A model generated the notes under the pieces. That model saw only the letters and a program-made list of their open reading frames with translations. It was not told where the DNA came from and searched no databases. From positions 1 to 13,423 of the forward strand of contig SLBU01000076.1 in assembly GCA_007126175.1 (NCBI GenBank): DNA of 13,423 nucleotides, in the 5' to 3' direction. Positions 6,558-13,423 of this stretch are shown one piece after another (position 1 is the first letter of the stretch; each line of letters starts with the position of its first letter). This DNA comes from Kiritimatiellia bacterium. Lineage in GTDB: Bacteria; Verrucomicrobiota; Kiritimatiellia; UBA8416. A program made the translations under genes and the position numbers.

Positions 6558-7744
6558 AAGGACGAATCACCGTGCCTGTAGGAATCGAACGCATCAGCTT
6601 TTACACGCCACGCTACATGCTCCCACTGCGAGAACTCGCCACCGCAAGAGGTGCCGACTACGACAAATACCGCATTGGCATCGGACAGGAAATCATGGCT
6701 GTGGCCCCACCGGATGAGGATGTCGTCACCATGGCAGCCTCAGCCGCCATCCCCATGCAAGAGGATTTTCAGGCCGTCGAACTCGTCTTGTTCGCCACCG
6801 AAAGCAGCATCGATCAATCCAAATCTGCCGGACTCTTCGTGCATGGCCTGCTCGGATTGCCCCAGCGCTGCCGCGTCGTCGAACTCAAACAGGCCTGTTA
6901 CAGCGCCACCCTTGCCCTCCGCATTGCCTTGCAAACCGTAGCCGCAAATCCCAAGGCAAAAGTGCTGGTGCTCGCGTCCGACATTGCGCGCTATGAACTG
7001 GGGAGCCCCGCCGAACCTACCCAAGGCGCAGGGGCCATTGCAATGCTCGTATCCGCCACCCCACGCCTCGTTACCTTCGATCCCGCAGCGGGCATACACG
7101 CCGAAGATGCCATGGACTTCTGGCGACCGAACTATCGCGAGGAAGCCGTGGTCGAAGGCAAAACATCCACAAGACTCTATCTGCATGCCCTACAGAAAAC
7201 GTGGGAACATTTTCATGAACAAACCGGATGCCTGCTCGCAGATTTCGACTATTGCTGCTTCCATACCCCCTTTACCAATATGGCCGCAAAAGCCTATCAG
7301 ATCCTGCAGAAAATCCAGCCCCCCGAAACCCCGAAACCCGACGAAAACAGCTTCGCCCAACGCGTCGAACCCTCGCTCCAATACAATCGGATCACAGGCA
7401 ATACCTACAGCGCCTCATTGTATGAGTGTCTCGCATGCCTACTGGACCAAGCCCCCAACGATCTCACAGACCGCAGAATATCCTTCTTCTCCTATGGATC
7501 CGGCTGCACCGCGGAATTCTTCAGCGGCACCATCCTACCGGGATACAAACAACATCTTTGCACCGATCAACATCGGGAAGTACTCGAAGAGCGCACGCCG
7601 CTTACCGTGCGACAATACGAAGACGTATTCAATCTGGCCGTCCCACATGATGGATGGGACTACACGTTTGGCCAATACCGCACGGGCCCCTTTCGGTTTG
7701 CCGGCGTCAGCGGGCATAAGCGCATCTATGCCCGCAACGAATAG
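6554..7744 (+). CDS. mvaS: Hydroxymethylglutaryl-CoA synthase
   Basis: The thiolase-fold enzyme condenses acetyl-CoA with acetoacetyl-CoA to HMG-CoA, the entry to the mevalonate pathway. In the 396-residue reading the catalytic triad is visible: Glu in FATESSIDQSK (E83), the acyl-accepting Cys in QACYSATLAL (C115) and His in FHTPFTNMAAKA (H237). GNTYSASLY (282-290) and SYGSGCTAEFFSG are the conserved C-terminal blocks. The ATG at 6554 overlaps the isomerase stop (ATGA). An in-frame GTG at 6572 has a better ribosome site (AAAGGA, nine bases upstream) and would give a protein starting at PVGIERI, closer to the usual family N-terminus; the true start may be there. It is last in the operon, and the next gene converges with a gap of only six bases. 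Confidence 0.96.
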   Translation: MKGRITVPVGIERISFYTPRYMLPLRELATARGADYDKYRIGIGQEIMAVAPPDEDVVTMAASAAIPMQEDFQAVELVLFATESSIDQSKSAGLFVHGLLGLPQRCRVVELKQACYSATLALRIALQTVAANPKAKVLVLASDIARYELGSPAEPTQGAGAIAMLVSATPRLVTFDPAAGIHAEDAMDFWRPNYREEAVVEGKTSTRLYLHALQKTWEHFHEQTGCLLADFDYCCFHTPFTNMAAKAYQILQKIQPPETPKPDENSFAQRVEPSLQYNRITGNTYSASLYECLACLLDQAPNDLTDRRISFFSYGSGCTAEFFSGTILPGYKQHLCTDQHREVLEERTPLTVRQYEDVFNLAVPHDGWDYTFGQYRTGPFRFAGVSGHKRIYARNE

Positions 7745-7750
7745 GTTCGA

Positions 7751-8191
7751 CTACTCGCCTTCGCGTACCCCACGCATATCCTTCTTCACCCCACCTGCCG
7801 CACGTAGTTGATCGGCAATGGCACTGTGATCCCAACCACGGAAACGCCGCACAAGCTCCAGCCGGTACAACGGTGTCACGCCCCATTGATCGCGCGCATT
7901 CACATCCGCCCCACGCTCCAGCAGAAGCGCTACCATCTCCTCTAAACCAAACATCGCGGCAATATGCAACGGCGTACGCCCCAGCTCATCACGCGCTTCC
8001 AGCGTTCGCCCCGTCGCCAACTCCCGCGCCTTATCAGCATCGTTATACCGCACCGCCCAATGCAACGCGCTCCATTGGTATTGCTGTCGCCGAATCCCGC
8101 TGCCCGAACGCGCCGCCTCTGCCCCCACCGTTTCGCACAACGTACCACCCAAAACCAGAACCACCAGACCACCTAAAAACAATTTCTGCAT
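7751..8191 (-). CDS. Small exported ankyrin-repeat protein
   Basis: The start at 8191 is set by a strong GGAGGA ribosome site and a signal peptide directly after it: Lys at position 3, a hydrophobic core of about 15 residues, and a likely cleavage near the Ala residues at 23-27 (VGAEAA). The mature part of about 120 residues holds roughly three ankyrin repeats: SALHWAVRYNDADKARELA, then GRTPLHIAAMFGLEEMVALL followed by ERGADVNARD, then a degenerate third, WGVTPLYRLELVRRF, with IADQLRAAGG. The protein is expected outside the inner membrane and to act by protein binding. No enzymatic domain is present, and the Cys near the end of the signal peptide lacks a proper lipobox. The 146-residue size and single-gene layout give no further clue to its partner. 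Confidence 0.85.
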   Translation of the reverse strand: MQKLFLGGLVVLVLGGTLCETVGAEAARSGSGIRRQQYQWSALHWAVRYNDADKARELATGRTLEARDELGRTPLHIAAMFGLEEMVALLLERGADVNARDQWGVTPLYRLELVRRFRGWDHSAIADQLRAAGGVKKDMRGVREGE

Positions 8192-8224
8192 ACGATTTCC
8201 TCCTTGTGTTATTTCGTTACGGGA

Positions 8225-8253
8225 ACTCTTCCACATCCCGCCCCCAGCGTCAA
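8225..8253 (-). promoter_or_regulatory. Candidate promoter for the ankyrin gene
   Basis: On the minus strand TTGACG (8248-8253) is followed after 17 bases by AAGAGT (8225-8230) with a TG one base before it (extended -10 style). The -10 matches poorly (3/6). It lies within the 98-base gap between the AraC-type gene and the ankyrin gene and would give a leader of about 27 bases. Confidence 0.3.
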
Positions 8254-8289
8254 GGGCAATGCAACAAAAGTCGCACCAATATTCCCTCC

Positions 8290-9387
8290 CTACACACGCG
8301 CGCGCCGATATTGCCCCGGGCTCTGCCCCGTCTGGTGCCGGAAATGCAGGCTGAAATAGCTCTGATCCGTAAAGCCAACCGCATACCCCACCTCGGCACA
8401 CGTCATCCCCGTTTGCCGTAATAGCAGCTCGGCCCGTTGCAGCCGCACCTGCCGAATCGTCGCAACCACCGTCTTGCCCGTATGTTCCCGGAACAAATGC
8501 GCCAGCCGATACACACTCAACCCCGTATGCCGCGCCACTTGCTGCAAACTCAAAGGCTCCGCAAAATTCTCAGAAATAAACGTCAAAGCCTTATGCACAT
8601 GCACATTCGTACGATTGCTCCCGTGCAAATGCACCGCATCAAAAAAGGCATCCAGTGCCTCCATCAAAAGCGTCGAAAGTACTTCGAACGACTCCGCATG
8701 TACCATCCGCTCAGTCCAGCGCTGATTCTGTTCGATCAGCGAGCCAAGCAGCGGATTGTCCTCAACGGCCGCACGCGTGAGGGAGCACACCAATTCGATC
8801 ACTCTGGCACGCAATACCACTGTCTGGGGCACCGACAGGTAAATCCGAGCCAACATCTCATTCAGCAAGCGGCGCGCCCCATTGCGATCGCCCGCACGAA
8901 TATAGGCAAGCAACATTCGCTCCTGGTCCACAGGTGTGTCCCCGGCAGACGAGGCGGATTCACGCTGGCGCGCCGCCTCCGCCAACTGCCGACGCCGCAG
9001 TTGGTCCTGACGGCGCTCCCGCAACAGAGCAGGCGTCCACTCGCTCAGATCGTAGAACAAGGCAAACGCTCTTTCCCCCTCCGCACGAACCAACGCGGCA
9101 TCCACACCGTCCTGCACCCGCCCGCAAAGCCCGCCATGCACAACGTGCAGGTGCTCCAGCGCAAAGACCCAATGTAATCCCGCTCCCGCACGACGCAAAT
9201 ACACCCCCCCTTCCTCGATACTTTCCTGTAACGCAAACCGTAGCCCCTCTGCCGTTATGCCCGGCACGGCACGATGCCCCGGCTGCAGCGCCTGCCCCTG
9301 CACACGAAAAGCGCAACACCCCGTGATCCCCTCACGACACAACCCCGAAAAGTATACTTCCATCAGGCTCGCAGACAATTTTTTCAT
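8290..9387 (-). CDS. AraC-family transcriptional regulator with PocR-type helical middle region
   Basis: The 365-residue protein ends in a typical AraC double helix-turn-helix (about 265-363): PLSLQQVARHTGLSVYRLAHLFREHTG for the first, and CAEVGYAVGFTDQSYFSLHFRHQTGQSPGQYR for the second. The middle (about 155-215) reads YIRAGDRNGARRLLNEMLARI then RARVIELVCSLTRAAVED, which matches the helical segment seen in PocR-domain AraC regulators. The first 115 residues would be the ligand-sensing part but are too diverged to name; they carry cysteines at 18, 24, 25 and 88. The ATG at 9387 was chosen over a GTG at 9393. It is divergent from a corrinoid-protein gene, the most likely target together with itself. 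The inducer is unknown. Confidence 0.88.
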   Translation of the reverse strand: MKKLSASLMEVYFSGLCREGITGCCAFRVQGQALQPGHRAVPGITAEGLRFALQESIEEGGVYLRRAGAGLHWVFALEHLHVVHGGLCGRVQDGVDAALVRAEGERAFALFYDLSEWTPALLRERRQDQLRRRQLAEAARQRESASSAGDTPVDQERMLLAYIRAGDRNGARRLLNEMLARIYLSVPQTVVLRARVIELVCSLTRAAVEDNPLLGSLIEQNQRWTERMVHAESFEVLSTLLMEALDAFFDAVHLHGSNRTNVHVHKALTFISENFAEPLSLQQVARHTGLSVYRLAHLFREHTGKTVVATIRQVRLQRAELLLRQTGMTCAEVGYAVGFTDQSYFSLHFRHQTGQSPGQYRRARV

Positions 9388-9399
9388 AACCACTTACCC

Positions 9400-9414
9400 A
9401 TTATTCACAATAAT
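9400..9414. promoter_or_regulatory. Perfect short dyad (ATTATT-CAC-AATAAT), possible operator
   Basis: Six-base arms separated by three bases lie between the predicted AraC promoter and the AraC start codon, where a bound protein would block its own transcription. The sequence is AT-rich in a GC-rich region. The evidence is symmetry and position only. Confidence 0.3.
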
Positions 9415-9422
9415 TCCAGCAG

Positions 9423-9452
9423 ACTATACACCCCATATCACACATACAGCAA
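9423..9452 (-). promoter_or_regulatory. Candidate promoter for the AraC-family gene
   Basis: The minus strand has TTGCTG (9447-9452), an 18-base spacer and TATAGT (9423-9428), upstream of the ATG at 9387. The same spacer contains two direct ATATCA copies (9435-9440 and 9460-9465) 25 bases apart that could be AraC-type half-sites. No equally good promoter was found on the plus strand for the corrinoid gene, as expected if that promoter needs an activator. Confidence 0.35.
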
Positions 9453-9582
9453 GATTCTTATATCAAATGACAATAACGACCTATTCCGCCAGACGCGCCT
9501 ACCCTAGGATGTACCGCATTGGTTGCCGGGGGAAGGATACCACCGACATACATTGTGCACATCGCAAACAAGGAACAACAAC

Positions 9583-10206
9583 ATGAGCGTACTGGAAGAT
9601 ATGGCCGCCCTCCTGATGAAGGGCAAAGCAAAAGACGTCCAGGCATTGGTCGAACAAGCACTCGCTGACGGCATCGAACCACAAAAAATCCTGACCGAAG
9701 GTCTCCTCTCCGGCATGGGCATCATCGGCGAGCGCTTCAAAAAAAATGAAGTCTATGTCCCCGAAGTCCTGATTGCCGCACGTGCCATGAAGGCAGGCAT
9801 GGAAATCCTCCAGCCCGCATTGACAAGCGGCGGCATCGAACCCCGCGGCACCGCGGTTGTCGGAACCGTCAAAGGCGACCTGCATGACATCGGCAAAAAC
9901 CTCGTCTGCATGATGCTCGAAGGCGCCGGACTCAAAGTCGTCGATATCGGTATCGATGTCCCTCCCGAGACATTTGTCGAGGCCGCCAAGGAAAACAAGG
10001 CCCAAGTCATCGGGATCTCGGCACTGCTCACTACCACCATGACCAACATGAAGGCCGTCGTCGATGCCGTGAAGGAATCGGGCATCAGTGCCAAAACCAT
10101 GATCGGTGGTGCCCCCGTAACCCAGGCTTTCTGCGACGAAATCGGTGCCGATGGATATGCGCCTGACGCCGCCTCTGCCGCAGATCTGGCCGTTTCCTTC
10201 CTGTAA
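9583..10206 (+). CDS. Corrinoid (B12-binding) methyltransferase protein, MtaC/MtbC type
   Basis: The 207-residue protein carries a methyl group on a cobalt corrinoid between two methyltransferases. Residues 1-85 form the helical cap (B12-binding 2). Residues 88-207 form the Rossmann-like B12 domain with the cobalt-ligand motif D-x-H-x-x-G (D99, H101, G104 in GDLHDIGKN), the SALLTTTM strand (147-154) and GGAPV (175-179), all typical. The length is normal. The start at 9583 has AAGGA eight bases upstream. Families of this type serve methanol, methylamine or methoxy-compound demethylation. No MtaB, MttB, uroporphyrinogen-decarboxylase-like or MtrH-like methyltransferase adjoins it, so the substrate cannot be given. 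The divergent AraC gene is its probable regulator, and the gene ends at a clear terminator, so it is transcribed alone. Confidence 0.95.
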   Translation: MSVLEDMAALLMKGKAKDVQALVEQALADGIEPQKILTEGLLSGMGIIGERFKKNEVYVPEVLIAARAMKAGMEILQPALTSGGIEPRGTAVVGTVKGDLHDIGKNLVCMMLEGAGLKVVDIGIDVPPETFVEAAKENKAQVIGISALLTTTMTNMKAVVDAVKESGISAKTMIGGAPVTQAFCDEIGADGYAPDAASAADLAVSFL

Positions 10207-10224
10207 CAGAGCCGCTTCCTTCAG

Positions 10225-10262
10225 GCCCGTCGCCCTTGCGGGGGGGACGGGCTTTCTCTTTT
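10225..10262 (+). terminator. Rho-independent terminator after the corrinoid gene
   Basis: GCCCGTC (10225-10231) pairs with GACGGGC (10246-10252), and additional C:G pairs extend inward. The stem is followed by TTTCTCTTTT. It begins 18 bases after the stop codon. Confidence 0.85.
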
Positions 10263-10355
10263 CCGCATTTATGCTTGCAACTTGTGACAGAGTCATGCAG
10301 ATTCAATGCAAACGCTTTCGCAACCTGTTTTAAGCCAGATTCAGAGGTACCCATC

Positions 10356-10655
10356 ATGACCAAACGTGACCTTGTCGTTCGCATTGCCAAAGAAACCGGA
10401 ATCCCCCAGCAAGACGTCGTTGCCGTTCTTCAGAAAAGCCTTGATTATATTGCGGATGCCATCGTCGAGGGCACGCACATCGAGTTCCGCGATTTCGGCG
10501 TCTTTGACGTCTGCCGCCGTAAACAGCGCGTCGGGCGCAATCCCAACAACCCCGGCGTCCCCGTCCCGATTCCCGAGCATAACGTCGTACGCTTCCGCCC
10601 CGGCAAAAGCCTCAAACAACGCGTGTTGGATGCAAACATCGCGCCACAGGCCTAG
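10356..10655 (+). CDS. IHF/HU-family DNA-binding protein
   Basis: The 99-residue histone-like protein starts at MTKRDLVVRIAKETG, with AGAGG about eight bases upstream of the ATG. The helical N-terminal half (1-45) is followed by HIEFRDFGVFDV and the beta-arm RKQRVGRNPNNPGVPVPIPEHNVVRFRPGK. The Pro of the NPNNPG arm tip is the residue that kinks DNA in this family. It bends DNA as a dimer and acts in nucleoid structure or as an accessory to recombination and transcription. Whether it is HU or an IHF subunit cannot be decided from one sequence. It lies three bases ahead of hisS on the same strand. The 93 bases before it hold only weak promoter-like matches, such as TTGCAA at 10274. Confidence 0.94.
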   Translation: MTKRDLVVRIAKETGIPQQDVVAVLQKSLDYIADAIVEGTHIEFRDFGVFDVCRRKQRVGRNPNNPGVPVPIPEHNVVRFRPGKSLKQRVLDANIAPQA

Positions 10656-10658
10656 ACC

Positions 10659-11936
10659 ATGGCTGATAACACCACGTTCCAGCCACCGCGCGGTATGCGC
10701 GATTTCTACCCCGAAGATATGCGCCTGCGTAGCCGCATCTTTGATGCCTGGCGCACTGCCGCTGAACAATCCGGCTTCGAAGCCTACGACGCCTGCGTGG
10801 TCGAATCCCTCGAACTCTTAAAGCGCAAAGCCGGCGAGGAAATCGTCGATCAAATCTATCACTTCCAGGACAAAAGCGGACGCGATCTGGCCTTGCGCCC
10901 CGAAATCACCCCAACCCTTGCCCGTATGGTCGCAGCGCGCCAAGGCGGATTGGCCTTCCCCCTGAAATGGTACACCATCGGGCAATGCTTTCGCTACGAA
11001 CGCATGACGCGCGGCCGCAAGCGCGAACACTATCAGTGGAATCTCGATATCATTGGCGAGGAATCCGTCAGCGCCGAAGCCGAAATTCTGGCAACCGCAG
11101 TTCGCGCCATGCAACAGCTCGGCCTGCCACCCGAGGCGTACCGGATTCATTACAGCTCCCGCACACTCCTCTCGGCCCTGCTCTACCGATTGGGCATTCC
11201 GCCCGAGCATCACCAGCCCGCCTTCCTGGCCTTGGATAAACGCGGCAAAATCCCCGATAGCGCCATTTCAGAACTACTCCGATCCGGCGGAATCAGCAAC
11301 GAGGGCATTCCCGCCGTCTTGCGCCTCCTGGAAATTCGCTCGCTCGACGAAGCACTGCAGGTACTCGGATCCGATTCCCTCGCCGCAGATGAAATCAACT
11401 TCTTCCTCGCCTGCGCCAATGCCCACGGAATCCTTCCCGCCCTCCAATTTGATATCGGCGTCATCCGGGGCCTGTCCTACTATACCGGCATCGTCTTTGA
11501 AGCCTTTGATGCCCGCGGTACCCTCCGCGCCATCTTCGGCGGCGGGCGCTATGCACGCCTACTTGCCAGCATCGGCGGCGGAGATACCTCCGCCGTCGGA
11601 CTCGGTTTCGGCGATGTCGTGATCGCCGAAATCCTCGCCGAACGCCAATCCGCACAAACCGAACTGCCGCGCAAGGGCTATCATGTCGCCTGCATGCACC
11701 CCGACCAATTGCTGCTCGCAACGCAGATCGCCGCCTCACTCCGCACACAAGGCCATTGCGCATATCTTGCGCTTGCCCCTATGAAGCCGAAAACCTTTTT
11801 CTCAAAGGCCGATGCCGCCCACGCCGCATTTGCCATTCTGGTAGGGCCCGACGATGCGGCTGCCGGCACCATCCGCATCAAGGACCTAGCCACACGAACA
11901 GAAGCCGCCTGCCCCATACAGCAACTGCTCGAATAG
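10659..11936 (+). CDS. hisS: Histidyl-tRNA synthetase
   Basis: The 425-residue class II aminoacyl-tRNA synthetase attaches histidine to tRNA-His in the cytoplasm. It begins with PPRGMRDFYPEDMRLR (9-24). The class II motif 2 region is ALRPEITPTLARM followed by CFRYERMTRGRKREHYQWN (110-128). The histidine-specific signature RGLSYYTGIVFEAF is at 270-283, and motif 3, with GGGRYARLL and AVGLGFGDVV, follows at about 294-321. An anticodon-binding domain of about 95 residues ends the protein. It starts three bases after the IHF/HU stop and is probably cotranscribed with it. Its end faces argG, with 10 bases between the two stop codons and no hairpin there. Confidence 0.97.
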   Translation: MADNTTFQPPRGMRDFYPEDMRLRSRIFDAWRTAAEQSGFEAYDACVVESLELLKRKAGEEIVDQIYHFQDKSGRDLALRPEITPTLARMVAARQGGLAFPLKWYTIGQCFRYERMTRGRKREHYQWNLDIIGEESVSAEAEILATAVRAMQQLGLPPEAYRIHYSSRTLLSALLYRLGIPPEHHQPAFLALDKRGKIPDSAISELLRSGGISNEGIPAVLRLLEIRSLDEALQVLGSDSLAADEINFFLACANAHGILPALQFDIGVIRGLSYYTGIVFEAFDARGTLRAIFGGGRYARLLASIGGGDTSAVGLGFGDVVIAEILAERQSAQTELPRKGYHVACMHPDQLLLATQIAASLRTQGHCAYLALAPMKPKTFFSKADAAHAAFAILVGPDDAAAGTIRIKDLATRTEAACPIQQLLE

Positions 11937-11946
11937 CCGCCCTACC

Positions 11947-13191
11947 CTACCGGATTTGCCCGGCCCGTGCCAAAGCGCGCGCCTCAACCGACTGAATCTC
12001 TGCAAAGCCTTGCGAACTGACGGGGTTCAACCCATCACTGGCCTCCATCGAAGAGTCCGCTTCATTATACAACGAAGCAGGGCAATCCGTAAGACTGCGG
12101 AACAACACGTTCCCCTTATAGAGCCCTACGCAAACCGTGCCAGTCGCACTGGCGGCAAACGTCTCAATCGCCGCCTTCGCTGCCTGCGTAGCCGGATCAA
12201 AATAACGACCATCATAAATTTGATCGGCAACCAATGTCGAGAGCGTGCGGAACAACGCCAACGCCTTGCGATCCATCGTGGCTTCATACACCACCGCCAG
12301 ACACCGCCCCAGCAATTCCATCCCCGGTGCCTCATACACGCCACGGCTCTTCGTCCCGATAATGCGGTTTTCCAACGCATTCTTGAATCCGATGCCGTTA
12401 CGCCCACCAATCCTGTTGGCGGCTTGCATCATCGCCAAGGGATCCAGCGTCTCATTCCCAAGCGCAACCGCCCGACCCTTCTCAAAACGGACCGTAAACG
12501 ATTCCTCGGTGTCAGGCGCGTCCATGGGCCAAACCCCCATCGTCGGCTGCACAATCGTGCTCGCTGTCTCCAAACTCTCAAGATCCTCCGCCTCATGCGA
12601 AAGCCCTGCTAGATTGGCATCCGTCGAATAGCGTTTCTGCCCCCCCGGAAATGCCTCAATCCCCGCCGCCCGCAAATACGCAACCATCTCAAGTCGCCCG
12701 GGAAACGCCTCCAGTAACTCCGGATCGCGCCACGGCGCATACACACCCATCTCCGGTGCAAGCACGTTGGTATAACGCTCAAAACGCATCTGGTCATTGC
12801 CACGCCCCGTGGCACCATGCGCCAGAACCGTGCAATCTTCCGCCTGCATCGCGCGCACCAGCCCCCTTACCGTCACCGCACGCGCAATTCCTGTGGAGTT
12901 CCAGTAGCCCCCATCATACATCGCCTGCGCCTGCAACACCTCGAAACAAGCCTCCGCCATTTCCGGCTTCAGATCCACAATGTGCGTAGGCGCACCGCAG
13001 GGTGCCATCTTCGTTACAACATCCTCGATGTTTTGCTCGTCCGGCTGTGCCAGATCCGCCGTAAAACAGACAACATCCACCCCCGCTTCCAGCAGGCGCA
13101 TCGTTACCGTCCGGCTATCCAGCCCCCCCGAAACACATACCCCTACCCGCTGGCCTTTCAGATCATGCAGTCTCAACGTCCCCTCCTCCAT
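11947..13191 (-). CDS. argG: Argininosuccinate synthase
   Basis: The 414-residue enzyme joins citrulline and aspartate using ATP, the penultimate step of arginine synthesis. The PP-loop is VSGGLDSRTV (20-29), with Ser where many ArgG proteins have Thr (SGGLDT). Other conserved blocks are MAPCGAPTHIVDLK (62-75), GGYWNSTGIARA (94-105), HGATGRGNDQMRFE (125-138), YAPWRDPELL (151-160) and YSTDANLAGLSHE (188-200). The form is the longer variant of the family. It overlaps the upstream argD-like gene by 29 bases. Start: ATG 13191 has no ribosome site, but a GGAGG inside the first codons is ideally placed (8 bases) for an in-frame TTG at 13176, which would remove five residues. The ATG is kept, with doubt. 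Confidence 0.96.
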   Translation of the reverse strand: MEEGTLRLHDLKGQRVGVCVSGGLDSRTVTMRLLEAGVDVVCFTADLAQPDEQNIEDVVTKMAPCGAPTHIVDLKPEMAEACFEVLQAQAMYDGGYWNSTGIARAVTVRGLVRAMQAEDCTVLAHGATGRGNDQMRFERYTNVLAPEMGVYAPWRDPELLEAFPGRLEMVAYLRAAGIEAFPGGQKRYSTDANLAGLSHEAEDLESLETASTIVQPTMGVWPMDAPDTEESFTVRFEKGRAVALGNETLDPLAMMQAANRIGGRNGIGFKNALENRIIGTKSRGVYEAPGMELLGRCLAVVYEATMDRKALALFRTLSTLVADQIYDGRYFDPATQAAKAAIETFAASATGTVCVGLYKGNVLFRSLTDCPASLYNEADSSMEASDGLNPVSSQGFAEIQSVEARALARAGQIR

Positions 13192-13423
13192 GCATCGTCT
13201 CTAAACAATCATCCAGCATGTCCAAGGCCTCTTCCAACTCATCATCCTTCACATTCAACGGCGGCACAAGACGAATCACATTGCCCGCAGTCGGAATTGC
13301 CAACAACCCCATTTCCTGCAAGGCCCCAGCCAGCGGCTTGGCATCCTGATCCAGTACCAACCCAAGCATCAACCCCTCACCACGCGCTTCCACCACATGC
13401 TCGTAACGATCAACCAAATCCTC
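13163..13423 (-). CDS. argD: Acetylornithine aminotransferase-like protein, C-terminal part, cut by the right edge
   Basis: The 86 residues in the window are the small C-terminal domain of a class III PLP-dependent aminotransferase: a VEARGEGLMLGLVL strand, GLLAIPTAGNVIRLVPPLNVKDDELEEAL and a final helix. The pattern GxGLMLG ... AG-N-VIRL-PPLNV is typical of ArgD, which makes N-acetylornithine in arginine synthesis. Overlap with argG supports ArgD rather than a GABA or ornithine aminotransferase. The PLP lysine lies outside the window, so the exact family member is inferred. Confidence 0.85.
   Translation of the reverse strand, partial: EDLVDRYEHVVEARGEGLMLGLVLDQDAKPLAGALQEMGLLAIPTAGNVIRLVPPLNVKDDELEEALDMLDDCLETMHGGGDVETA

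Noticed and set aside
8192..8401. Longer ankyrin protein starting at 8401
   Set aside because: The extension runs back into the AraC gene, while the start at 8191 has a strong ribosome site and a signal peptide directly after it.
9466..9582. Cobalamin riboswitch upstream of the corrinoid gene
   Set aside because: I could not find a B12 box (GCCACTG-like) or the paired elements around it; the leader is short and lacks a terminator or sequestering hairpin.
11937..11946. Shared terminator between hisS and argG, and likewise between mvaS and the ankyrin gene (7745-7750)
   Set aside because: The gaps are 10 and 6 bases and no GC-rich hairpin with a T-run is visible in or beside them.

Overview
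The window is a compact bacterial chromosome segment, moderately GC-rich by eye. It shows no rRNA, tRNA, CRISPR or transposase. The gene set combines a sigma-54 two-component pair, a PocR-type AraC regulator beside a corrinoid protein, a long 'SGGLDS' form of ArgG, an IHF/HU protein beside hisS, and a bacterial mevalonate operon. I would guess a Gram-negative-type bacterium, perhaps of the PVC group (Kiritimatiellota, Lentisphaerota or Verrucomicrobiota). That placement is inference from gene content only and is low confidence.

Layout, left to right. (1) 1-3253, minus strand: an operon of soluble PAS histidine kinase, NtrC-type response regulator, and the N-terminus of a multi-spanning GT-C/GT39-like membrane glycosyltransferase that runs off the left edge. 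The genes overlap by 4 and 20 bases, so they are probably translated together. (2) 3342-3436: a gene-free palindromic element between the kinase operon and the end of a pfkB-family sugar kinase. (3) 3437-4378, minus: the PfkB-family kinase, divergent from (4) 4480-7744, plus: a three-gene mevalonate operon (HMG-CoA reductase, type 2 IPP isomerase, HMG-CoA synthase) joined by two ATGA overlaps. The 101-base spacer holds a strong promoter for the kinase and three copies of GATTGCAT, one of them covering the reductase start codon. (5) 7751-8191, minus: a small exported ankyrin-repeat protein. (6) 8290-9387, minus: an AraC-family regulator divergent from (7) 9583-10206, plus: a MtaC/MtbC-type corrinoid protein followed by a clear terminator. 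(8) 10356-11936, plus: an IHF/HU-like protein and histidyl-tRNA synthetase. (9) 11947-13423, minus: argininosuccinate synthase and the C-terminus of an acetylornithine aminotransferase-like enzyme, an arginine operon entering from the right.

How it works together. The mevalonate genes cover condensation to HMG-CoA, reduction to mevalonate, and IPP/DMAPP interconversion. The phosphorylation and decarboxylation steps and the thiolase are not here and must lie elsewhere if the pathway is complete. The AraC/corrinoid pair looks like the regulatory and corrinoid half of a methyl-transfer system whose methyltransferase is not adjacent. HisS, ArgG and ArgD are housekeeping. No gene is broken; the two edge genes are cut by the window. 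The least explained features are the GATTGCAT cluster, the palindrome at 3342-3436, and the orphan AraC/corrinoid pair.
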